NCBI GenBank assembly: GCA_037893245.1
Contig: JBAIAA010000349.1
Coordinates: 434,001-498,000 of the forward strand
Direction of reading: 5' to 3'
Length of the DNA stretch: 64,000 bases
Origin: Crossaster papposus
Taxonomy: Eukaryota > Echinodermata > Asteroidea > Velatida > Solasteridae
The position numbers were made by a program, and so were the translations under genes. Below are positions 32,726 through 44,700 of the stretch, one piece after another. Position 1 is the stretch's first letter. Each line of letters starts with the position of its first letter. The notes under the pieces are model-generated. The model saw only the letters and a program-made list of their open reading frames with translations. It was not told where the DNA came from and searched no databases.

Positions 32726-35700
32726 CTCTTCTTCCTCTTCTTCCTCTTCTTCCTCTTCTTCCTCTTCTTCCCCTTCTTCCCCTTCTTCCCCTTCTTCCCT
32801 TTTTCCCCTTTTTTCCCTCTTCTTCTTTTTCTGCCTCTTCTTCCCTTTTCACCCTCTTCTTCTTTTTCTTCTTCTTTTTCTTCTTCTTTTTCTTCTTCTT
32901 TTTCTTCTTCTTTTTCTTCTTCTTTTTCTTCCTCTTTTTCTTCCTCTTTTTCTTCCTCTTTTTCTTTTTCTTCCTCTTCTTCTTTTTCTTCCTCTTCTTC
33001 TTTTTCCTTCCTCTTCTTCTTTTTCCTTCCTCTTCTTCCTCTTCTTCCTTCTCTTCTTCCTTCTCTTTTTCCTCCTCTTTTTCCTCTTCTTCATCCTCCT
33101 CCTCTTCATCCTCTTCATCCTCTTCTTCCTCTTCTGCCTCTTCTGCCTCTTCCTCTTCTTCCTTCTCTTCTTCCTTCTCTTTTTCCTCCTCTTTTTCCTC
33201 TTCTTCATCCTCCTCCTCTTCATCCTCTTCATCCTCTTCTTCCTCTTCTGCCTCTTCTGCCTCTTCTTCCTCTTCCTTCTCTTCTTTTTCCTCTACTTCT
33301 TCCTCTTCTTCCTCCTCTTCTTCTTATTATTAATATAAATATTAAACATTATTATTATTATTTATTAAACAAGTTGGGTTCAGTGGAAAGAAGTGCAAGC
33401 ACTATAAGTTGCTTTTCAGCAACCCCAACATACACACTTGAAGCATCGAAGAAGAAAACATGAAACTGACCGAAGACAACAATAGAATAAATAACGAAAT
33501 AGGGGCCATAACTAAATAGGGGCCTGTAAGACTATGAACCAGGAACGTCTGAAACGCTGAAATTTGAACAATAGGCTTACGATTCAGACATTAAATGTCT
33601 GAAATGCAAGTAGAGATCATTGTTACATGCAGACATTTCCAATGTCTGAAACATAAGCTTCCCAATCACCAACTCCGTTTCAGACGGTTCCAAACCTCAA
33701 TTGTCTGAAACATATTTCAGACATTTTTAGGGCAAGGCCGAGCCATTGCTCTGAAGTGTTCTACCCTGATTATGTTACAGACATTTCGAGGTTTGAAAAT
33801 GTCTGAAATGTAATTGGCAATTAGGAAGCTTACGTTTCAGACATTGGAAATGTCTGAATCGTAATCTCTACTTCCGTTTCAGACATTTAGTAAGCCTATT
33901 GTTCACGTTTCAGACATTTTGACACTAACAAAAGCGTTTCAGACATTCCTGGTTCATAGTGTAACTACACAACTGCCTAAAATAACAAGATAACTAATAT
34001 TTCAGAGATAGAAATCAGATTTTTCCGGATTCTTAATTTTTTTTTACCACATAAGTAACGTCCAATGTGAACGGCAAGTGGAAACAGTCTAGATTTTTTT
34101 TTTTGAATTCAGAGAACACGAATATAGGAAATTTAGAACCGGCAGTACAGTTCAAGAACCCATACTACCGGAAACTGGAAAACATGTATCTGAGCTTTTT
34201 TGATCATGCTCAGGTGGCAGTTGTTATGGTCAGGCAAACCCCAAGTATCCATATCCAATCCAAGAATCTTCTCGCCGCCTCTTGGGAAAGTCCAGTTTGC
34301 AACCAAGTAAGTGCACTTTATCAGCTATCCTTGGTCAAGTTATTCGACGATAGTGACGGCTGCGATGAACACTGGCTGGATGCGTCACGTACAAAAGATA
34401 CCGGAACAGAGCTGGGTCGGCTTTGTTGCCCGTTTGTAACAGTTCTATCAGTAATAATAATAATAACAACGTGCGGTGCTTATACAGGGTGTCTCTAAAA
34501 AAAATAAACCCATTTTCAAATTCATATTATTGCAAAACTACTGAATGTTTACTGAAGGGTAGAATGCCCTCTACTGTCCAATGGTATGAGGTTCATTATG
34601 TCGTTGCCATGAATGACTGAACAAACAAGACTTTTATGAAAGGTACTGAAATCAGCACTGTGACAAGTTGTTTTTACTTGTTCGACAAAGCTCAGGCAGG
34701 TGTTTGTAAGGACAAATTATTTTACGGTTTAATTAAACACATTGAAAAAGCAATGATTGGGTCGATAAATCATTTTTTCTGATCCCTTTCTTTTTTTGAT
34801 ACACTTACCTGACAAATTTAAGGTGATGTACCCTCCACATGGCCACTATTCCTGTTAATGCGTAGCTGGCATCTTCGTCTCGTGTCTCTCACTGCCCGCC
34901 TTATCATCACAACTTGTCACAGTGCTGATTTCGGTACCTTTCATAAATGTCTTGTTTGTTCAGTCATTCACGGCAATGACACAATGAACGTTATACCATT
35001 GGACAGAGGGCATTCTACCCTTTCAACAGACATTTGTATTTTTCAGAAACATTTAGTAGTTTTGCAATAATATGAATTTGAAAATGGGGATACTTTTTTT
35101 AGAGACACCCTGTATAGTGTTTTATCACCAACAGTCTCAAAGCACTTCACATTATTACCTCGGTCATTGGGCCCATGAAACGTTTCAAATACCATCTCAG
35201 CTCCCTGGGGAGTATACAGCTCGATGCTGCCATTTCGGCTCAAAGCAGCTACATCAACCGCAATAACCATCTCTGCCTAAGGGCCATTCACCGTAGTCCC
35301 AGGCTGGATTCGAACCCACAACCTAGAGCTAAACCTGCAGATCACAAATTCAATGCCCCAGACCACGAGGCCACGGCACTCCACGTAGAGAGGGTTAAAG
35401 CCAATAATTGCTCTGAATTAAAGAAACGCCATTTTGAAGAATCGTTTTCTTCTTCCATCACAAAACCAGTTTGATTCGTATGGTTGTCCACCATCAGCAT
35501 TTACGGTACTACACGGAGTTAGACGCGGTAGAGTTGGTGGGCACACTACAGGATGACGGCACAGGTAAAGATTGGTTAAATTGTAATCTTTTGTAATTGC
35601 TATTCATAGAAAATAGACGGCTTACCTACTGTTATACACCTTATTCACGGAAGTCACTAAAAACTAACCAGTGTAGTGTTCTTGTTGTATTTTTCAAGGC

Positions 35701-38700
35701 ACTTATGTACCTAACCCAGTTTTTCTTTCGACCGCGTTCTGTAGTTAAAATAACCAATAAGAAAATTTGTCGAAGAAAAAGACAAATGTTAACCCTAACA
35801 GTCCTCAATCCTCCAACAGGTGAAGGATTGAGGACTGTTAGGGTTAACGATAGTCGGATTCGAACCACAGACCTTTCGATCGATCCATAGCTCTCCTCTC
35901 TTCCAACTCTGCTATTGGCGAGTTGGTTGAGGAAGCCGTACGTTCTTTATAATCATGTATAGTTCTTTAACCCTAACCCTCCCAAATCCTCCAAATTCCT
36001 CATGGCAAAATGCAGGATTTTGCAGGATTGAGGTCACTTGGAGTTTGATGCATCGCAGGATTTTGCAGGATTGAGGTTACTTGAGGTTTTACCCCTGCAG
36101 GAATATGGAGGATTCAGGTTATCAGGCTGAATGTGACACACAAGGATTTTGCAGGATTGAGGTCACTTGGAGTTTGATGCATCGCAGGATTTTGCAGGAT
36201 TGAGGTTACTTGGGGTTTTACCCCTTGCCCGCTGACTGCAGCCAGGGCAAGACTGCAGGATTTTGCAGGATACAGGCTGTATGGTCACCAGTGACCAATA
36301 TTGGAGGATTTTGCAGGATTCAGGTTACTTGGAGTTTTAATAATTTTGGAATTGGAGGATTTTGCAGGATTCAGGTTATGTGTACCGTAATTTCCTGCGG
36401 TAAAGCCGCACGGCGGTTAAGGCGCAGGTCCCTAAAATCGCCCAAAAAAATTTCAAACGTCAACAGATAAAGCGCACTGCCGAATAAGGCGCATGCTTGA
36501 ACGCACCCAAAAGAACACCAGACGCCACCCGGTGTAGGTACATCGCCACAAAGGGGTCATTTTGTTGCCTTAGAAGGATCCCACTATTCCAAGCAAGAAT
36601 TTGCTGAGTACTTGAGTTTATCTGGCACGCAAACAATGTATGAAAACTTCAAACCAGTAGTCACAATATCGCACGAGGTTTGCCGATACATATCATGTAT
36701 CACTGTAGTATAAACTGCATGTACATGTACATGACATGCAGCGATCGCGTGCATGGTATCCCTAATTGCGACACCCCCTAGTCTTTTTTCCAGTCGTTGT
36801 GAATGCTCCGCGCTGTGTAGTTCGGTTGGTGAATTGCATGAAGCCGGAACATAGACGAAAAAACGTTTAGAAAAAGGCCACATAGTACGGGCCAGCTTTT
36901 TATCGCTGTTGTACGCGTCATGCAGCGCACGCTGTAGTCTTGTTTGCAAGACGATCTTAATCGCGGTATATGCAGCGCGCGTAGGCCGCTGATGGTCTAC
37001 GGCGTACGTTAGAGGGCGCCCCGCATCGCGAAAAACGTCTTGCAAACAAGACTACGCACGCTGCCGAGTGCTAAATCACATACATGTACGGTCGTAGGGG
37101 GATCAACACATCGCGGCATTGTTAATGAAACACGGTCACAATGTCCGGAGAGTTGGGCTAATTGGTTGACCGCATTATTGAGTAAGATTGCGGCGTTCAA
37201 AGAATTCTTCACACAAAGACCATCACTTTGAACTCAAGCGACATCATATACGGCGCACTGAAAGATAAGGCGCGGCGATGTTTTTGTGGTCTAGAAAGTC
37301 AGATAAGCCGCGTCTTTACCGCAGGAAATTACGGTAAGTAAAAATGGGTAGGGAGTTAGGGTTAATGTATATAAGTTGCCATTGCTATTTTTCATGAATA
37401 TACATTCACGCACCACCCAGCTCCTAAAAAAGAAAAAAGCGAATCGCTACACCGATTAGTATTAGATGTCCTCCCTTATTCACATGTCGGCCATCTTAAA
37501 TTTGTTTCTTTGTCCAGATATTGATGCCGTCTACGCCTCTCGCATGCAGAAACTGTCTCTCAAGTCTCAAGATGACCTTGGTGTGTCTCCCAGTGTGGCC
37601 GTCGATAATGGCTGCTTTGACATGTTACCGGTGAGCAGGAATCTCATTAACTAATTTCAAGTCTGTGGTAGCTTGTCCAAGTCTTGCCAGGTTGCTCTTC
37701 ACTTAGTCGTGGTTGCAAGACGTCCTAATCGTGGTATGCAGCGCGTGTAGGCCGCCGATGCGGGCGCCCTCTAACGTACGCCGTATACTATGTACACCCC
37801 CATGACCTTAGAATAGGTCGTCTTGGCTAACTCACATAATCACTTGGAGAATTCCGAGCAGAATTGTGTCGCATTTGCTTGCGCGTTTGATGTTGCGTGA
37901 ATAATTATATGCATGACGTAACATGCAAAATCGTTGACTCATTGGTCAAGTTTTTTTGGCCAAGTCACATAATTATAAGTCGCATGAGTCACATAATTTT
38001 GCACGCAATGTCACACGCGCATGTAAATGTTACACAATTCTGCTCAGAATTTTCCAAGCGATTATGTGACGCTCGGTTCAGACAGGCGTTCCACAGTCGC
38101 GCTGAACCAAATGAGTGAATTGAGTCCGGCGTCTGAAACGAATAAGGGTGACAAGGCGCGCCAGACGGCGAATGATCGACTGCTGGAGTTGATAGAGCGA
38201 CTCAGGAGCGACTTGATTTCAATTTGGTTTGGCGCGACTGTGGAACACCTGTCCGAACCGAGCGTAAGTTAGCTAAGATGTCGTATTTGAAGGTCATGGA
38301 GTGGTTTATGGCGTACTTTAGAGGACGTCCACATTGGTATCTACACGCGCGGCCAGACTCGGTCCGAGTCTTGAATTCCCGCTTATTATTGATTTAATCC
38401 CCCGAGTCTTGCATTCCTCTTTGATTATTTGATCCCTTGTTGTTTTCGTCCTTGTAGGGCGAGTTACTCCAGCTCATCTTCGCCAATCTGGATTTGCCGG
38501 ATCTCTGCCGTGTAGCGCCCACCTGTAAGCTCTTCAAGAAGCACTGCTACGACAAGCTGCTGTTCACGGAGTTGGATCTGCAGCCTCATTGGCACATGGT
38601 AAGTTGTGCTCGCACATTACATCAACCTGATGCAAATTCAGTCTCGTGAAACTGTTTGCTTGCAGTGCCCACTGCTTTTCAGATTTAATCCAGCTAGCTG

Positions 38701-41700
38701 ACCCCGGCTAGCTTGGTGGTCGTGTGGTAAGACATCCTGCACTAGAAAGCAGGGATGTTGTCAAGTCCATCACAAGTCTCTGTAAGTCCCTGTAAGTCCC
38801 TGTGAGTTCATCACAAGTCCTCCAGTTCCAATTCAAATCACAAGCTATTTAAATGAGCTTTGACAAAAGCATTCCTTTGTCATTGTTCAACCTGTTACTT
38901 ATGACTGGACTTGTGACTGGACTCGTGACTGGACTCGTGACTGGACTCGTGACTGGACTCGTGACTGGACTCGTGAAAGGACTCGTGAAAGGACTCGTGA
39001 AAGGACTTGTGAAAGGACTTGTGAAAGGACTTGTGAAAGGACTTGTGAAAGGACTTGTGAAAGAAAGGACTTGTGAAAAGACTTGTGAAAGGACTTGTGA
39101 AAGGACTTGTGCAAGGACTTGTGCAAGGACTTGTGCAAGGACTTGTGCAAGGACTTGTGCAAGGACTTGTGCAAGGACTTGTGCAAGCTAGACTTGTGCA
39201 AGGACTTGTGCAAGGACTTGTGCAAGGACTTGTGCAAGGACTTGTGCAAGGACTTGTGCAAGCTAGACTTGTGCAAGGACTTGTGCAAGCTAGACTTGTG
39301 CAAGGACTTGTGCAAGCTAGACTTGTGCAAGGACTTGTGCAAGGACTTTCAGGGACTCGAATACAGCTCTGCTAGAAAGCAGGAGGTTGTGGGTTCGACT
39401 CCCACCCGAGTAACTTTTGTTTTGTAATCTCTCGGGACAACACTGTTTATATGTCTGTCCATTAAAGATAATAATAATATTAATAGTAGGCAGTTCTTAT
39501 ATAGCGCACGTATCTACCAAGACTGGAACTTAAGGCGCTCTCACATTATCACCCCGGTCATTGGGCCCATGAAACATTCCAAATACCATCTCAGCTCCCT
39601 GGGGAGTATACATCTCTTTGCTGCCATTTCGGCTAAATCAACCACAATAACCATCTCTGCCCTCACAGGAACCCATTTACTCCTGGGTGGAGAGAAGCAA
39701 TGAATGACAAAGTGCCTTGCCCAGGGGCACACGCACCGTAGTCCCACAATCGGTAGCTTTTACCTAAAGCCCTTACAAATTCAATGCTCCACTGAGACCA
39801 CGAGACCACGAGACCACGGCACTCCACATCATAAGGGGTCAACTCGCGTCCTGATTACGTCTGACAAAATCCAAAATCCTCATTTGGACAAATACCCAAG
39901 TTACCTCAATCCAGCATTATAGTTTAGGCCTTATGACCCGGATCCTGCATTATCCTCCAGTGGCAAAAAAAACCAAATGCCATTATTCCTCAATTCCTCT
40001 GATGCATCAACTTCCAAGTGACCTCAATCTTGCAAATTAAAATCCTGCAATTTGCAAAAATTATTTTTGGAGGATTTTGGAGGATTTGGGATGGTTAGGG
40101 TTTAGTCAGTTTTGGAAATCAAGTGGAATCTGTGGGTTTTTTGCTGCAGGTGAATGAAAATACATTGGATGGTCTTTCAGAGAGATGCCAACATCTACAG
40201 AAGCTGAGCTTGGCCTGGTGTGGGGACTGGGGCAGTCTCTCCACGGAAAACTTCTCCAGGTAAATTTAGCGACTCTTAACCAGATCGCGCCGGATGACGT
40301 ATATAAACGCAAAGTTTTTCCAAAATTCAAAACGGATGACGCATAAACACACCAAGTTCAAGTTTGGAAATGTCTGTCAGCAGCGAGCAAGGCCGGAAAT
40401 GTGTGGGTGTGCTTCCCCCGCACTATCGACTTGAACCCGCTTCGGATCGAGTTTCGTTAAAAAAATAATCCCACCCCTCGGCTCGGTGATGTTAAAATAA
40501 TCCCGGTGCGAACTGCATGGTTAACTAGATAGCGCCAGAGAACATTCATACCTACACAATTGTTTTCGAAAATCAAAACGGATGACTGATAAACGCGCCA
40601 AGAGCAACTCGGAGCGAGGCCGGAAATATCTGTCATGTGTGGGAGTGCTGCCCACAGACTGCCGGCCTGAGCCCACTGGGGACAATGTTCGTGAAAAATA
40701 ATCCCGCGCCTGGGTTCGGTAAACAAACAAAAACAAAAAAAGCGAACTGGTCAAAGGACCAGGAGCCAATTTTAGAAACGTGTAAGCACAAACATTTGCT
40801 TAGCATGAAAAATTGCTTATTGTCAAAAACAGGGTTACAAACCCAATTTTCAGGTGGTGTTTATGGTTTATGACTGGTATGACATTTTTAAAATACCCTA
40901 CCCATTAAATTATAAATCATTTTAAAGCTAAGAATTCAAGGAATGTGGAAATACCAATATCTTAAAATATCAAAATGTCAACTTTACTCTGATTTCGTGG
41001 GAGCAGGTCACATATGTGAGGGGTTCTGGCAAAATGAGACGGAACTGGGCAGAGGTTGAAATGAGGGTTCTCAGGTATTAGAAAAGAGGATAACATTCTC
41101 CTTACAATGCTTTTTGTTATACTTCAATTGGACATTCCGTTAACAAATTATGGGCGTTTAAAGTCGGCATTTACAACATGCATGTCGCAAACTTAAAAGT
41201 TTAAGAAAAAGGCCTTTGAAGTTTCCGGTTTTGTACATGATATGGAAAAATGTCAATTGTTTTTCCTTAAAGGTAGGATACACCATTTGCAGATATCGAA
41301 AATATTTACTACCAAATTATTATGAAATATCTTACTCATCTAAAAGTAAATAATGATTCTAGGAATCCAGCAAAATGATTGCGCTAGATATCCTGTAATT
41401 ATTCTGAAAAATTGAATTTTATAAAGAAAAAAACACAAAAATAACATAAGAATAAATGCTCGACGCCAGTTGAAAACAAATGCTGTTTTTCGTGCTTTTC
41501 TCGGCGTCCATGATTGTAAAACTTCTTATTTACTATAAAATACAACCCCCCAAATCTACCCATTCATGATAATTCAAGCAATTACCAATGGTGTATCCTA
41601 CCTTTAAACGCACTTATTACACTACTTCCGTACTATTTATTGACAAAATATAGTTAGTAGGCATACCAAACATACAAACATATCAATAAATCTGAAAATG

Positions 41701-44700
41701 TTAATATAATAATAATAATGAACATTTATAAGGCACCGGTATCCGCCAAGCAAGACGCTCATGGCGCACAATACAGATTGTTTTTAATCACAAAACCGTG
41801 AGGTAAACATGTGGGTTTTTAGAGAAGATTTAAATACAGACAATGATGATGACTGACGAATTTCAAAAGGTAATTTGTTCCAGAGTTCGGAAGCGGCACG
41901 TGAAAAAGATCGGTCTCCCCAAGAGTGATTGGTACGGGGAACCGTAAGCTGTAGCGCTCTGGCTGAACGAAGACTACGTGACGGTTGATATTGCGTGATA
42001 ATGTCAGATATGTAGTCCGGTGAAGTTCCTTGTCGTGACCTGAAAGCGAGAAGGAGGATCTTGAAGGCAATGCGATCAATGATGGGGAGCCAGTGGAGGG
42101 ACTTTAAGACGGGGGTGATGTGAGTCGGGTGCGTCTGGATAAGGTGATGAGGCGAGCAGTGGCATTTTGGAGGCGTTGGAGTCTGTTGATTTGGTATTGT
42201 GGCAGATTATACATGAGGGAGTTACAACAATCCAAGCGCGAGGTTATAAATGCATGGACGAGTTGCTCAGTGGCCATACGATTGAGATATTTCCGAAAAT
42301 CACCCATTATTCATTATTTTGCAGTTTTCTCCACTATGCCCTGTGCCCAGTTCCGTCTCATTTTGCCAGAACGCCTCACATACCGGTAATTATTATTGAA
42401 AACGTTGTTCTGTGTGTGTTTTTTATCCAGCTTCATTTTGGATTGCGGTGCTGAATTGAGATGTTTACGGCTATCAGCCTGCGCTTTCCTAACAGCCAAG
42501 AACATCGGTGTTGTAGCTTCAAAATGTCCCAATTTAGAAGGTAAGGTTTAAATTTGAACTTACTAGTTTTGTTTTAAAATGTAATGCTCAGATTTCAACA
42601 GGAAAGTATCTTTGTTTTGCCAACAAAATTGCACAGTAACAAGAGATATTTTGTCGACCCTTAACCTTTTAACCAGTTCGCGCGAGATTATTTTAACATC
42701 ACCGAGCCGAGGGGCGGGATTATTTTTAAGGAAACTCGATCCGAAGTGGGTTCAGGCCGATAATGGCGGGTAGCACAACCACGCATTTCCGGCCTTGCTC
42801 GCTGCTGACAGACATTTCCGGCCTTGCTCGTGGAGTGTTTATGCGTCATCCGTTTTGAATCTGGAGAAATCTTTGCGTTTATATACGTCATTCGGCGCGA
42901 ACTGGTTAAACTGGCAAAAAGCAGTACTGATTAAAGGTATGATACACAATTTGCAGATGTCGATAAAATATTTAATACCAAATTATTAAAGGTAAGATAT
43001 GTTTGCAAATTTTAAAAATCGTTACTATCAAATTATTAGGAAATATCTTAATTATTTGAAAGTAACTGATTCAGGCATCCAGCAAAATGATTATGCTAGA
43101 TATTCTGTAATTGTTACGAAAAATGTAATAATTTTTTTTTAAATCGCGAACAAGAACAAAAACAACTGCCTGGTGCACTGAGGTACAAAATTATTCATGC
43201 AAAGAACTAATTTAGTAATGGATTGTCCATTAAATTTAATTAGCATAAAAATTGACAATATACTGTATGTACAAAGAGTGCATAACGTTGAAAATTATAA
43301 GAAAATGTAGTTTTGATTGTGTAAATTATTTTTGTAAATAGTGGAACCAATTTGCTCAATTGTGTGAACACTTTACGAAAACCTGCACATTGAAATGATA
43401 AAATAAAGGAAAATTAAGGAAATCGGGAACAATTCTGGAAATCTTTCCTGTCAATTTTTGTGTCAAAACCATGTCCTGTCCTGGGTTTTATAGACGATGT
43501 GCCCTCTGACGTCACGTGTTTGCATCTGTATTCAAATGTGCTCGGCAGTATGCGCACACATCGTGTTGTACATACAATTTGCTTAAAGAGTGACGTCGCA
43601 GGTCAGATCGCATTTGAATTATGTGACAGCTGATGTCGTCTCTTAACCAAATTTATGTAAAACATGATGCGTGCGCATACTGCCGGGCACATTTGAATAC
43701 ATGTAAACAGAGGGCACATCTATACATGTAATAAAATTTATTATATATAAAAGATATTTGATGCTTTCCATCAACAATACTGAAATCAAACTATCCTGGA
43801 CCGTAAGAAACCTAGGCGTTACATATGACAGCATTATGTCAATGACTCTACGTCCAAAATACTTGCAAATTAATCAACTGTCGCCTACGAAACATTTCCA
43901 GGATTCGCAAATACATCGACTCTGACGCTTGTCATGCCGCTGTGAGACTGAGCTCTGTTCTTGTCAGGACTAGATTATTGTAATTCTCTCCTCAATTCGA
44001 GCGATTCACAATACCTAGAAGCTGCCGTTGGAGGCGCAAATCCTGCTATACCCGCAGTGCATCATGGGAAAAGGTCGGCATTAGTTTGAAAAACGGTATT
44101 CATTATGCATGAACTCATCAGTTTTTACGTCGATTTGGACGCGCACGATTAAAGTTCCAATTTTTTCTGCAAATAACAATGTTTTAATTAACGACGCTTT
44201 CGGATACATTTATGTTTGTGTTGTACCTCGCGTGAACAATGAAGAATAGATATTTCACTACAGTATGATATACGGAAGAAGTCGACCGTAAAGTTTAAAA
44301 GTGGCTCTTTTTTAGTCAAACGCTTGGTGGCGCACTGCATTGTGAATCGCCCGAATTGGATGAAACAATCTGACATAATAAATATTATTATTATTATTAT
44401 TATTATTATATAAAAAATACATACCAGTAGGAGAGTTGATGGCTACTGATTGGTCGAGACTCGATCACGTGAAGGATATTACTTTGTAGTAATTGCCTGG
44501 GTTTCAAGAAGAAAGCCAATGATTGGCCGAATGCAACAGTTCTACGCTAACTTGTAACAAGGACGCGTCAAATCTTGATACTGCGTGCGATAAATGTACG
44601 CGTAAAACGTTTGTATCTATACGCGTGTCATCTGTTAACACTAGCGCGTTGAAATGCACGGTGGGCAGTAGTCAGCTAGTCTGGTCTCAAAGTATGGGTA

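Larger units (their letters stand above)
35640..37450 (-). mobile_element. tRNA-derived SINE split by two TTAA insertions
   Basis: Same unit as 19854-20175. The 35640-35966 and 37366-37450 parts, with the small insertion removed, match that copy end to end. The interruptions are a 51-bp palindrome (35793-35843) and a 1.4-kb element (35971-37361), each bounded by TTAA. Confidence 0.8.

Noticed and set aside
32568-33338. Ser-rich, Leu/Phe-rich and Arg/Lys-rich frames
   Set aside because: Translation of a polypyrimidine tract inside FBXL4 intron 3; no other evidence of coding.
38853-39427. Repeat frames TGLV / CKDL / KSLH
   Set aside because: Internal minisatellite of hAT-like element C, not a gene.
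42322-42387. Candidate FBXL4 exon after TTTTGCAG
   Set aside because: The sequence matches a dispersed repeat also at 41028-41060 and does not resemble FBXL4. The correct exon is 42431-42540.
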